Shown here: positions 26,401 through 41,400 of the stretch, one piece after another
Position numbering within the stretch: position 1 is the first letter of the stretch
Layout of the letters: each line of letters opens with the position of its first letter
From: Micrasema longulum
Lineage: Eukaryota; Arthropoda; Insecta; Trichoptera; Brachycentridae
Direction of reading: 5' to 3'
Assembly (NCBI GenBank): GCA_022494885.1
Contig: JAGVSM010001668.1
Coordinates: 62,001 to 126,000 of the forward strand
Length of the DNA stretch: 64,000 nucleotides
The notes under the pieces: generated by a model
Database searches by the model: none
What the model was told of the DNA's origin: nothing
The model's input: only the letters and a program-made list of their open reading frames with translations
Translations under genes and position numbers: made by a program

Positions 26401-29400
26401 CTACGTTCAATTATAATATACATAATACATACCTACATAAAAAACTTCTATTTATTTGGGTTTTTGGTTTGCCGTCTCGGTCGAATTCGCAGAAAACCTA
26501 ATGTTGGCCCAAATTTGAAAAATAATGCGAGCAAAAATGTTGGCGTCGATCCAACCCAAGCACTATGATTCCTTCCTCAATGAAACATGACTCTGAAAAC
26601 ATTGTAAGTGTGGATAAAGAGACATCTTAACGACGTAATGTTTGTATGCGTTTGTTTGTTGTGGATTACTTATTGTTATTGCTATTATTGATTGATTTGG
26701 TGTTTATTTTGTAGAACTCCATATCTAAACTTATAGGGCCTTACTTTTTTTTTTTTTTTAATTTTTTTGTTCTTTTACAATAAACATAAGAGTTAAAACA
26801 GAATATTTAAAAAATAAAGCATAATTACATAGCAATGAAAGACATATTAATAGTAAAAATAGTAAACAAAAAATCCCACAAAGGCATGGTCTGTTCGTGG
26901 GTATACAAGAAAATGAATTTTTGCTCCCATAATAAATAATGGACAGCTATAGTATTTTTGTGTAACATAGAAATAAAAAATAAAATATTCTGTAAAAGAT
27001 TATGTTTTTTTTTGTAGTAATTATATGAGGAAATAAAAAATATAAAAAAAACACAAAAATATTCCTTCTTATTAAAGGGCAAAAAAATATATCATAGACA
27101 AAAAGAGTTCATATCTTTGGTTTGAATCCAGGATAGTGCATGTTTTTTAAAAGAAGGAAAATAGGACATTCAATCCATCTAATCTTCACATTCGTTTGAA
27201 AATGTTCTAACAAGGCAAAACAATTGTCACGAAGTTTTTGTTTTTAGTGTTCAGTAGACTCAAATCAGTGTTTGATTTTTCATTGCTATCACCCTGGATA
27301 ACTTTTATAGCGCCATTTTCGTGAAAATCACTTTAAGGGCGCTGTACAATAAACACCCCAACACGTTTTGTAGCTACAGGGCACACAGGCGGTTGAGATT
27401 CAGTTCCACGTTTCCAATTATGTAGAATTTTATAAGCGTAAATGTATTTCCTATTGAATCTTTGTTTGTAAGCCGTTTAACTCTCCCGTCCCGGTGATGT
27501 GTAGCTAGTACACATTGCATCTAATAACTTTAATATCTCCATTAATATTAGGTTGAGATTTTCGGTATTCCTTCGTTATACATTTACGTATCGGTAAAAT
27601 ATTTTTTTTTATTAAATAATTAATCCTTATTAGGAACATAAAAAGCGTTTTGTCAAAAATCGGAGATATCACCAATACAATAGAACGTTTACCAATGTGT
27701 CGCATGTTGCATTTGTAGTAAAAGAGTAATTCTAATATATAATTGTCTCGAGAGATTGAGAGCGAGAGAGACAATTTTTATGCGTCACACGCGCGAACAG
27801 CAAAGTTTCTTGTACTTCTTCCAGAAGCCCGTTAGCTGCGTTAGTAGCTACCCGGCTTTCGTTGGGGGCGGTTCTTTTGCGCGCACTGAGAGCATGAATT
27901 AATGTTTTTTTTTAATGTTTTTAGCAATTAGATTAAAAATATCATCACTTTTGACTTCAACTATAAATAATTAAAGCAATTGCCGATGAATATTACACTT
28001 TTACGATTTAAAATCTCTCATTTTTTGCATGTGTAGTGACTACACGGCACCGTAACGCGCGGAAGTTAGGAAAAGGTTAAAAAAATCAAACAAAATTGAC
28101 GGTTATTCTAATTTAACTTTCTGTTATTGAAATTTGTATTGTAATTGGGACTAAGTGCCCAGGGGCCCATATTACAATGGGAAGCTAACAGAGTTCTCTT
28201 TATCACCATCATCATCATTCCCTTTCCGCACCAAATGGTGCATAGGGCACTGCATCAGTACACCAATCGCAGCGTATCTTGATCATTTTTTCATTACGTG
28301 AAAGCAAGATGATCAGTCCTACGCTTCAGGCAATAGTCTAGGGACTATTTTCATTGGATCTTTTTTTTTTACACTACAACAGGCCGGAGGCTCAATTACA
28401 GCGGTGAATTACAACACAAAACACCCAGGATTGAGAAAAACCTAATTTCATTTTTGTGTTCTTACCGGGTATCGAACCCGGAGCCTTCCGTGCTTAAGTC
28501 AAATGTCTTAACCATTACACCGGCGGAGGCCACCGCGAGGTATCTTCAATTACCTATCTTGATAAGCTTGTTTAATCGATCTTTTTGTACGACAATGTGT
28601 ATATATTTATTTAAAACATGTTAACGGCGAAGATACTTTAAATTTGTCTACAAATATTCGCATTTTCGTTTATAAAAAACGATTTTACTTTACAGATAAT
28701 TGAACATTTTCTGCTTACTTTCCTTGGTAATCAAGGCCCTGCAGCTCAATCAAAAATAACTATCGGCGTGCTTAAAAACATGCTAAGCATTTAAGCGATC
28801 ACAAAGAACAATAATAAACATGCTTAAGTTATCGCAATCAGAAGTCGACGCGTGTGTAATCTCTAAGTCAACGCTCGTGTCGGTTTGTTATTTGTTTTCC
28901 TCGTAAATAAATACAGTTCACTGCCGAAAAATCGGCGTTTACTAAAAAAAAAAAATACAATATAGTGCATTTGCAAAATAGTAAGGAGTATCTAATACAA
29001 AAAAGTGAACAATAAATTACAATTACTATGGCGACTGCTTTTCTTGACATTTGGCTTGCTAACCACCGGCTTAATGCAATAAATAGCATGATTAAAAATA
29101 AATAAAGGAATAAAAATAGCAGTTTTGGAATATTTTCCATATTTACATCGGTGAAATTCGAATATGTGATTGCGCAGCAGGATTATACGTCGTGAAACGT
29201 AAATATTTTGACATTTTATATTAGGTGTTCAAGGATGTTCCATCGTGATCGCGAATACGATAAACAACCATGATGAGAAATTGTTATCACGTCGCTTATT
29301 AGCACGTCGATAGCTATTTGTGATTGAACTACTAGAGTGCTTAGAGAGGTGAGCGTTTATAAATAAATAAATAAAGACACTATTGTTACAGTTGAAAAAC

Positions 29401-32400
29401 AAATTAGTTTTCTTACAAATGCGCTTTTTCACGGACAAGGAAGCGCTCCGATATTAGATTATTTAACGGTTACAGTTTTAAGTTTTAGCCTCTCGAGGAA
29501 ATTCCGCAGATAACGTTAGTGAAATGACTGATTTCATTCTGCGACACTTGCCGGTGTTATAAATGGACGCTTTGCGTGCGTTTTACGATTCATTGTCACT
29601 CCGTATCAGCTCTGTAAGTAGGTTAAAAGCGGGCATTTACACATTGCAAACAAAATAACACTTCTGCCTTCTGTTTCTGTCACCCGGACGCCATTTTGGA
29701 ATAACGCGGCGCATGCGCGGAAGCTAACACCGCGTGAACTACAAAATCATGCCCTATCGTGCGTTTCAATACAAAACCAATGATAAGAGTACCTACATTT
29801 CAAGCGCGAAACAGAGGCAGGTCAAAAACAAAGCAATCTCCTTGCCTGTAATAATAATATAGCCATATTTGGCTGATTTATACTGCGCTATTTTTGGGGA
29901 AAATCATCTTGAGGGCGCTTCACAATTTATTTATTTATTTAAATTTCCACTCGTTTAAATATTAATGAACTTATTAAGAGTTTTTAGGCTATGCCCGTGT
30001 CAAGCCATAATAATTAACAAAAAAATACATAGTAAAATTAATAAAATAAAATTATCATGACATGCGATGCAATAGAATAACAATCCAGAAAAACAAGGTA
30101 TAAGTAATAAATAATAAAATTCCAAAGAATACAATGCAAATAAGATAATCAGATATAAATATTGAAATATAAATTTTACAAATGTATATTCATACATAAT
30201 CAAATACATACAAAATAATGGTATTATTAAAATCAACAAAAATAATAGTAAAATATAGTAGTATTGAAAAAAAAACAAAATAATAGTATCATTGAAATCA
30301 ATAGAAAAAAATAGATATAAAAACAACATTTAAATAATAATCGAGAAATGGTTTCTAGAAACTCACTCTGCCAGTGTTTCCCACCCTTCTTTATGCCATG
30401 CCCCACCTTAGTCTTTTCAAAAGTCAGATGCCTCATCGGCATCTTTTTGAATTAAACAGCAGGTAAATCTTCAAATCATATTGTTGTAATGTTTATAAAC
30501 ATATGAACCCCTAATGCAATTACATAAAACCTGTTCTAATGCATATGTTATAACTGAAATTATTACAAAACACTAATTGAAAATGTAATTAAATAGAATA
30601 AAATAAATACGTGTATGGTGCCCTTTTTAGACACGTCTTCCGCGCATTGACATACCTATAATGTACTATCAAAATATCACAATACAATTATACAGCTTGG
30701 GCCCGGTACCAATACAACATCTACAGCTACATCCCGCACAGTTTCTGTGTTTTTAGATAATTATTGAAATTGTTACGGGTTTCATTATATGTTAAGTACA
30801 GTTTGGCGTATATTTCAATTTTGTACATCTCAGGCAATTTTTCGTATGGCCGATGAGTATTTCCCTTATATGTGGAATGCCGACGTGTCTCATCTCTGAA
30901 GCGCGGTGCCTCACCGGTGAGGCGTACTCCCCACCGTGGGAAACACTGCTCTATACTATAGCAAGAAATAGGAGTAATACATAATATGCCAAATGAGAGT
31001 AAATACTAAATTAAATAATACAAAATACAATAAAAACGTAAAGAGATCAAGATATATAAAAAGCAAATAAAAGTCAAAGTATGGAAGGAAAGCAGATTTG
31101 TCCATTTTCGCGAATTGCTAATCTCGAACATTTAAAAAAAATAAAATAAAGATAGGGGATAAAGGTGTACACAAAACGCAGAGATATATGGGGTTTAGGT
31201 TTTAGCACCCCTATTTTGTAGATAAAATAACACCTTCATTCGCTCTCAAATTCAGTTTTCTGCCACTTTTAAATTATTGAGTTGGCTTTACGTGAAACAT
31301 AAAATAAAACAACAAAAAGTACATTAAATCTTCATTTATGTCAAAATGTAATTTTATAAAAAAATTGCGACTTAATTATATACTTAAACTTACATTTTAA
31401 ATAAGTTGTATATTAATATCTATCTCTATACAATGTTATAAATAAAAAAATAGATAAATATTTACTAATAAATAAAGCAATGGTATACACGGCTTGATGG
31501 CACATTAAATTGTACGGCAAAGCTTCCTGAAAATGTACGAAAAAAAAACATATTTTAATAAGAACAAACTACTTTGAACGACGTCACTGAGAACGCTGTT
31601 TTACTGAGACGACGTCACTTTGAACGCAGTCTCAGTAAAACATTTTCTTATATTTTTTCGTGTATGATAAAAGTTTAAGTGTGGCAGGAGAGCCATAGGC
31701 CATAGATAAATACGGATTTGTTAATGTTGCCACTTTCTCATTCGTCTTTGTAATTCAATAGTCGGAGGGTTTTCGAGAATAGCATTATGACAAAGCAATT
31801 GAGATGTCCAATCGACTATCATCGAGTGGGTGACAAAATGTCACTTCTTTCTAGCGTAAAGCTCCAGGACGCCGAGAACCTGATGCCTTGTAAAGTAGGC
31901 AAGCGTGGTTAAGGCTCTCGGGAGGCATATGCGGTATATGGCCCAGCCAACCTTATCACCTCCGCGTTATGCCCGTTCTCTAACTCCTTCATTCCCCACA
32001 ACGTCGAACCGCCGCACACCCAAGATTCTAGTCACCTGTTGTCAAAACTCAGTATTTTGCTGTTTTGGGCCCTAATGAGGTGCCACGATCGCATCCACAG
32101 AGAATAGGTTTTATGCCGGCGTTTTATAGGCAGAATTTCGTTTCAACTGACTCTTTGCCAAGTTTTAGCCAAGTCAAGTGAGAATCTAAAGACAGCTATG
32201 TATTTTTACAGATGATATATTTATATTTTATTAATACTTTCTACTTACGCATGCCCTTTGATGTTTTTTTTCATATGTAATTTTTTGTTGAAATATCATT
32301 ACTGTTTTTATAATTTTGTAAAAGGTTCATTGAACCGTAAATAAATAAATCAAAATCAAATAAATAAATCACTGTACAAAACTATATTATTGATTCAGAT

Positions 32401-35400
32401 GTCAAAATTGTTCCACATTCATATGTGCTTAAAGCATGGAAACTAGGCATAATAACCGTACCGCAGAGGCAGACGGATGCAAATCCAGGTTTTGATGAAA
32501 TGACATTTCGATATTTGTATCCAGTTTATGATCATGTCCATTGATTTTGAAGAAACGCACGTGAAAACACGGGACCGGGATACAACGCATTTATATTATA
32601 ATTACGTGCTTACACAGCTCCGGGATACAAAGCACAAAAAAAGGAGTGAGGCCCTGTATATGTGCGAACATTGCAATGCGCAATGTGGTTCTCCATAAAG
32701 GCCAATGTTGGCAAAACTATCATACGAAAATGACGTATTAAATTGTTTCAAATAAATATGAGAAGTTTCAATTGATTTAACTCAGTGTTTTCATAATTAT
32801 GACACTTTTAAGAAACCCTTCACAAAGCAAGAAATTTCACAAAAATGGGCCGGGCACAGGGTAAATTATATGTTTATTCGGCCGGTGCTCAAAATGTTAA
32901 GATACTGAAAATACAAATGAATGCTATAAATGATTAGAAATCACTTAGAGAAAGTAGATTCTTTAGGCTTTGGTTGAACATTTGACTTTTGGATTTGCAT
33001 CCATCCGCCTCTGAGGTACAGATAATATGTACATATTATAAGTAATATATATGTACCTACTTGAAATAATTATGAAATAACACTTATTCTATCCTAACAT
33101 ACCAAATGCAATAATTAAATGATAAATTATCCCGCAACAATAAGGACAATATATTAATCTTAATAAATCATTTCAATATTTTCCAACACCTTAATGGAAA
33201 GGTTCGGTGCAACGGTAAATTGGATATAAAAATGTTTTCTTAGTCGCGGTAAAATTTAGAGCATTTAATTGTACTGCCAGTTTCTCCAAAATGTATGAAA
33301 AAAATATAAAAATAAACTAATTTAAATGACGTCACAAGTTCCTCTAAATAGATCAACGATAGACTGTTGTGATGTTTCTGCTTTTCGGGAAGACAACTCG
33401 CCGAAGAGAACCAGTGAAGTCATGCGCGGATAAATTAAAAAATCCAGATACAATACATGAAAATATATTGATTTATTTTCAAGCTTAATGTGATAGTCTT
33501 AATAATTTATTCTCGGTAGTCTCCGTGGTGTAGTAGTTAAGACACTTGACTCACGCACGGAAGGCTCCGGGTTCGATTCCCGGTGGGGACACAAAAAATA
33601 ATCATGTGATTTTTCTCAAGCCAGGACATTCTGGATTGGGAGTCTTGGCCTGTTTTGGTGGAAAAAAAAATACCTACGCCCCACTGTCATTATTAAAAAC
33701 TTAGACATAGACCCTGAATCAATTTATCGAATACTGTAAATAAAAATATTCTTCAAACTTGTTGAGAATAACTTCTTGGCTGGTTTAAGTGGCCGCTTTA
33801 CACACGCTCTGAGCATGATAAGCCATGTAAATGCCTAGACTTCCACATTCCATCGTCAATAATGTTTTCCCTCTCTGTTGCAATAAATTTTAATCTGAAA
33901 AAAATAATTTATCATTTTTTTTAAATCTTCACATAGGGAAGGGAAATACAACTTTTTTTTATTTTATCTTCAAAGTAAAAAAAGTCTGAAATACTGTCCA
34001 GTAAAAAAATAGCATAAAAAATATTTTTTAATTTGTAATTTTGAATTGCCGCAAAAACGGTCATTGCATTCGTTACGCCCCTAATACGTCACAATTCGTG
34101 TTAATTTTCAATCTGTTCCAAACCATTCAAATTTATATAGAACATCGTGAGGAATCTTGATGAAAACATTTCTCCAAAATATTCATATTGATTTTGAAAA
34201 TACAATCAATTAATCTAAATCCATCTTATATATTTTTATCCGTATTCGTAGCACGTGATATTTCCCTATTGATGTTCAAAACTAAATGAATCAAAGTGTG
34301 AATCGGTCATTTTTTAAGCGTGTTTGAATTTGTATAATTTTGTACATTGATGTAAACTTTATTCTGTTTTTGTAATTTTACCGCGGAGTTTATGTATGTA
34401 CATCACCGAGAAAATATTAATTTGGTAAAATTTATTTTAAGTACTTGACTGGTTCATTTTTCGTCTTGACGTTTCGCGGAATTTTCATGGAATGATGCTA
34501 AAAAACACGTGGCATTGCATACCGAAATGTTTTTTATTATTATTATTATTAGAACAAGCTTCTAAGAAGTCTAAAGCTTCATCGCATTTACATTATTATT
34601 TAACCAAAAATAAGACCTTATATTTGGAAAACGCAGGATTACAATGAATAGTAAAAAAAATATGTGGCTGATAATTAGGTACTATAATGCTTAATCTGTA
34701 TACGTATTTTTGAACTCTCCATTCTATTTATCCTCTCTAAATGCATCCCCGTCCTAATCTCACCCCATTTACTACAAGTATATTTTAAAATATACTGTAG
34801 AATTAAAATATTTACAACAAAAAAATCCTTAGAAAAGGGTATGAACTAAAATATATACATTTTTAAAGGATTATTGAAGGTATGATTTCACGTGGAAAAA
34901 AAGAAAAATACCACAAATTGCACGTAATTTAAAATACTTACAAAAATTTAAGATTTTTCTTGCGCGGTTTTTTTGTTTAATTTATTGTCTTCAAATTATT
35001 TTAACAAATTTTACTTTAACACTGAGTCTTAATACGAGAATCTATGTACCAAAGTTTGGTCTAAATTTTAAGAGGCGTAATCTGCCGGTCCAAAAGTGAT
35101 TATATTTTAGTTATATAAAACTTGCAACTACTATGGGGAACAGGAAATCAAAATGACATAAACAGACTACAAAGACAGCAAAATAAAATATTAAAGTTAG
35201 TATATGACCTACCCTATCTAACAGCAACTAAATAACTTTTTGAACAAACTAAACAATTAAATATAACTGAACTCTTTAAACTAGAATCTTGTAAATTTAT
35301 TCATAAATTAACCACTAATGTAGTTGTAGACGAAGAATTAAAACTTGAAAAAAACTGTAGTAAACATGAACCCAATACGAGAATATCAGAAAAATATCAT

Positions 35401-38400
35401 ATACAATCTTTAAAACGAGAAAAGGACAATCGAGACTAATAAACTATGGACTGAAATTGTACAATAAACTACCAGACAAAACTAAACAAAAGACTCGGGC
35501 AACTTTTACAAAAGACGTTAAAAATATTATTATTAACAGTAGAATGTGAATTTTAAAAGTGAAAATATTCTGGTAAATGTATGTAATCCGTAAGGGTTTA
35601 TCAATGAAATTTAAATTAAAAAAAATGTATTTTCTTGTAAGTACGTTTGCCGTATGGTTTCTTGAGTTATTTGATATTAATTAGATAATTATTGTTTAAA
35701 TAGTAAGTGTAAGCCGGTCTTCATAGATAGTTAAGTGCAAATGAACCGCGGTGCATGTGCGACGTACGAGCGTGGTGGTGACAATCTACATATGTGTGGC
35801 TGTTCATTATGAGCAGGGTTGCCACCCGTAATTGAAGAAATTTTGCTTTTTTTTTACTAAAAATACAGAGAACTTCGGGTAGCTTTTCTCTAGACCTCAG
35901 ATGCGATGTGCGAATTTGGTGGTTTGTGCAAAAAATACAACTGTCAAAATATCATAATACTGCTTCTTATCAGTGTTCATTTTTAAATCCAAAAGCACCA
36001 TGTTATCTCAATGGATAAAATGAAAAGATTTTATTTTATTTTATTTTATTTGGGAAACTAACAGTTCTACGTTCATATTTATAGTAAACATCAGATTTTA
36101 TTTTCGTGTGTTTATTTTAAAGAAAAATACCGTCAACAATGATTAATTTACATAATAAAGATAACAACAATATTTTGAGATTGTCCAAATTTGTCCAAAA
36201 TTGTCCAAAAGACAAGGACTGGATTCAACTCCCTGGGGAGCTGTTTATATTAACATTTTACAACAGAGATGAAGAACATTCAAGAGAAGGTAATATAGAA
36301 GTCTAGGCATCTACAGGTTAATATTGTTGAAAAATTACCTGGTCCATGAAGAAGTATAGAAATTGAAAAAATAATATTTTCAGGCGTTTATTTATTTATT
36401 TATTTATTGTGGATAACTTATATAGCGCCATTTTCGTAATAAAATACCTCAAGGGCGCTTTACATGGTGATTCTAGTGTTAAGTTAATTTAATTGAAGCT
36501 TTTAAATTTGTAATTTAATTAAAATAATTTATTTCGTTGTCACGTGCTACGGATTTATTCAAATGATTTAGAGAACAAGTGGGTTTTAAGTTTTTTCCGA
36601 AACATCACTTCACTTTCACAGCCTCGCACCTCTGCTGCCTAGTATGTAGGTGAAATAATTCAATTAGATGAATTTCACCCGCATAAATAAAGGTTTCAGC
36701 TCTTTAACTTCACAAACATCAACAGATGAAAGAATTGAAGGAATATTGATGTTCAAATATAGGCAGAATGGTGAATGTTACACAGTGTGTAAAGTGGCCA
36801 CTTAAACCAGCCATTGACAGGTCATAAGCCCTGTAGATGCCTAGACTTCTATATTACCTTCTCTTGAATGTTCTTCATCTCTGTTGTAAAATGTTAACAA
36901 TAAAGATAAGGTTGAAAGACAGACCAGCGAAGTTTCTTAATAATAATCAATAATATTAAATTGTGGTACATTCTTAAATTTGTGCGTACGTATATGTAAT
37001 GTGTATAAGAGGATGTGTTTGTGTATATTTGCATGAGAGTAAGTATTCAGGTGTATATACTCGTATATATTTATTTAACTTTTTGCACATAATGTTATTT
37101 GTTCTATGGCGGGCTTATTGTCCAATGGCAATTTCTTCCAACCAACCAATACTATATTGCCTACATCATCAGCTTACACAATTTTATAAACGTATATGAT
37201 ATTTTTTTTACTTCATAGGTACTTTTATAAATAATGTACATGTCTTTATATTATAAGATATCAGTGTATGTTGAGAATTACTATCGTGAACCCCCATTTT
37301 CATTTCTTGGAACCCCATTTTTTTTTTCTTTAGACGTAGACCTCTTGCAGGTTGTCATAGACCCCTGGGGGTCGATATAGACCACTTTGGGAATCACTGG
37401 TATAAACCAACGTAAGAAGATATGCATATTGCCTTTAAATAGATATGCAATAATTGTTTGAACCATTGGAAATATGTTTTTTTAATATCAGAACTGTGTA
37501 ATTGTAAAATGCTTAACTAACATTTTTTCCGCCTTGTGGTTTAGTGGTAAATGCGTGAAATCCTGAGTCCGATTCCCGGCAATTTAGACATGAAACGTTT
37601 GTTTGAAATGTGAAGTCGTTTTCACCTTAAGTATTTCATGTTTTTTTTTCAATAATTTAAGGATGTTATTTTATGTATATCAAATGTTTGTCATTGTTCG
37701 TTTTTTCTTCATTGATGTGCTATGTGGAATTTTTGTTATGATGTGCTATGTGGAATTTTTGAAAAATTCTACCCTGGCAACACTAACGAAATTTCCATTT
37801 TGTTTCTTCGACAATCTGAGAGGTGGAAAAATAATTCAATTTTCAAGTAATTAATTTGCTACTTACACATTCATTTGCCAACTACACGTGAAATGTGATT
37901 GCATCCTGTTTCTTTAAGATCCTAGCAGTATTTCTACACTTTAAAAGGACACAACACGGCATAGTTAAATTAAAATCAGGAGTTGCGTACTGAGCGACGT
38001 CTACAAAAAAACTAATGGGGCAAAACGTAAACCTACTAATTTATGAGTAGTTGAGTCGCCTTCTGTTTGATGTGCGTATGCATGCGGTTTCTGGACTATT
38101 CTTAATTTTATGTTATTAAGTATTTTTAACAATTCTAGACAGAACTCATTGTTCAGTTTTATAAATACTCATATCAATAAATTGTGCACTAATATTAATT
38201 TTAAAAATTAAGTTTTTTTCTGTATTAATTTTATGTTTTTATAAAACATTTTCCCGGTCGAACGAATAGTCTATAAATAATGATGCTATCCGCGCCCACG
38301 ACCACGATGGCGAATTAATACCCATTATAAATTGCATCCTTTATTAAAGTGGTGTACCTTTCACCGCAAGAACGGAATGAATATCGAACAATTTCGCAAT

Positions 38401-41400
38401 TCTCGAAGAAATATATCTAACAATGCTCGTTCTAAACTATTCACAATGTTTCCTCGTTGCGAAATAGAGAACGTCCATAGGTGTATCGGATGAAAAAATA
38501 TTATATTATTCAAATTTATAGACATTTTCTGCATTTATGAAATGCATTGTATTCTTTTTATTTCGTCACTGCATTTATTCATCGATATTGAATTACACAC
38601 GCTTAATTCATATTCTATGTGGAAACTCCCATGTTAAAAAATAATTTATAACATTATGTAACAATTTGTAATTATAAAAAGTTTAATTAATCAAAACGAA
38701 AAATTTACAATAATCGGTTTAAACAACATATGTTATTCTTTTTTTTATACAACTATAGTATAATCCTGTTGCTCTAATAGTGCAAGATAGTCATAATTCA
38801 CAATTTATAGGACACATATTTTGTATCGATTTAAATCTTGCAAACTTAATCAAATAAGTTATTTTTTAAGATAATAAACATATTGCATTTGCAAAATCTG
38901 TGTGAAAAATTTACCCACCAGACGTTATTAAGCTACTCTTGTGAAATAAGACTTATTATTAATACGATTGTTGGGGCCAAAACTAAATGGAGCAATATTT
39001 CGTTTATTAAATAATTCTTTACAGAACGCATTTAAATTACTAACTTCGTTCCGAAGATTTGGCGGGTTAAAATAATACTTTACAAAGAACGCTTTATTGG
39101 TTAATTTTGTATACCGACTAGCAATTTCAGATGTTATTGTTCGGTTTTGCAACGTGTTCATTTATTTCAAAAGTGTCGTATATCGTGAATTATTGTTTTA
39201 TGCCCTTTTAAATGTCGCGTACTGAAGTTGAGATATTTATTTTTCTGTGTATACTTTGTACCCTTGTATTTTTTTATGTAATATTTCAAAGAACCGGACA
39301 TTTGTCCTGTGTTAAGATCCTAGTTTAGTTTATTGTTTCTTGTCCTAGGATGTCACATATAATTTAATTTATTGAGGAAGAGAAATCTCGTAATTGTTTG
39401 AAAAGGTCTTAGATATATTTTGTTTGGCACTAAAATATCAATATTTTTTGTAGAATGTAATCGAAATAGGTTTTGGAAAGCTTGTGAGAGAGGAACAAGC
39501 TTTAGTCTTCTTTTTGAAGTCTGCAAGTGCGCTTGTAGAATTGCTGACGGAAAGTCAGACCGTAGCAGGCGAGGAGTGTACGCATCCTCGAGTGTTGTGT
39601 ATTAGGTAAATGTGTACCTATGTAATCATTTAAAGAAACTGCGGTTATCTTTTAGAACAGTTACAATAATGATTATTTCTGTGACATTCAATAGTGAGCC
39701 TCTAGAGACGATGACGGAAGGTCCTAAGTGACAGGCGAGGCTTGTACGCATCCTCGAGTGTTACGAGTTGCGAGTGTGAGGGTGTGATTGCCCTGTGGTT
39801 TTATTTGAACTGATTTGTTTGTTTAATGACTATGTACCGGCTCAACTTTTTCAGACTATTTTCAATTATGATTTATGTGACATTGCGGAATTAGAAAATA
39901 AATAATATTTTGAAGGAACTGTGTGTCTTTTTCCTCGTTCGCATGTCACCCGAGATTGGCGAGACCGTCGAAGCGAGAACCCTGCACCAGCTGGCGTGAA
40001 CAACGATATACATATTAGTAAATAAATACTTCAATTCTAGTGGTATATTTACACATGTACCACTTTGTTCTGGGTGTCCTAAAAAGAATTAAAGCCTTGA
40101 GATTCTAAGACTTATTGAAATAGTTAGACGGAGTTATAAAAATAAACAAAATTAATAGCAAAAAATGCAATGTCCACCATTACATGTATCCAAAATTCCA
40201 TTTAATTGCAGATTCAAAAGTATGTTTCTTTTGCTGTACGAATGAAATTTAGTTAGTGACAAATTTCAATTGTGTAAATTTGGCTTTACTGTGTCCAGGC
40301 GGATTGAGAATACAGTTGAATGTAGGAAATAGAACTAGACGAGTGTTTTAAAATCGATGGCTACTTTCGAGTAAAAGTTCTGATATTAGAAATTGAGTAG
40401 AGATTAGTCTGCCTCATTGCGTAGTAGTTAGCCCTTTTGTCTACCATTCCTGAGGCCCCGGGTTTGATTCATGGCAGTATGGACGTGAAATGTTTGCCTC
40501 AAAGGTGGCTCTATACAGCAGTATTTCATTGTTCTTGGACTGGCGCCCGAAGCGCAAGACTGATAACCTTACCTTCCATGTAACGAAAATGATCTAGATT
40601 CGCTGCAAGAGTACCAATGTATTACCCTATGCACCGGTACGTACAAATAGGGTAATGGTGATGATGATAATTTTTTTATCAGTTTTGGAAAAGTGAACCC
40701 TGCAATAGCGATATAATATTATGTAGATATTAGAAAGTCCCGGTTTGAATTGTCGCGAATTTTTCGCTCGATTATTTATCAGATGTAAAAATACAACGCT
40801 TTGATTTGCCGCTAAAAAAGTTATGATCTTTTACTATTAAGAGGAAACGCGGTCTGACTATTCTTCATACACGTATTCCCGTATTTTCTCTCTGTATTAT
40901 GGCACTAGAGTAATGATTTTTGTACACGTGTAATTGGGGTTTCCCTATAATTTTTTTTTTTTTATGAATTGTTTATCACGGGAACTAGAACCACCAAAAA
41001 ATCCTTAAAAGCGCTAAGTTATATCTGTTGCTTTTGGACGTACGGTTTAAAAATATGAAAACGCAAAAGGTACTGACACAGAAAATTTCAGTCTGATACT
41101 CTTTCTTAAGAAAAAAACTAAAAAATCGGTTCAGTTTTGGAGTGCGGAAAACGGGACTAAGAAACGTGGAATTTAGTTAGGCATAATCAGTCAAACGCGC
41201 AGTTGTCTTTTTCGCACAGTATCGGGAAGGTATTTGCGAGAGGGCAACAGGAATACAATTTTCAAATACTTTTTTATTTTTAATTTCATTCATAAACTTA
41301 TTACACCTTACGGATTACATACATTAACAAAATATTTGTAATTTTTGATTCACAATCATCAATGATAATATTTTTAACATCTTTTGTTTACATTTATGTT

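Noticed and set aside
30000..30442. Hydrophobic minus-strand ORFs
   Set aside because: AT-rich low-complexity translation, partly within a hAT-like element.
37771..38106. Repeat unit A as a gene relic
   Set aside because: No frame stays open across the two copies; it behaves as a dispersed repeat.
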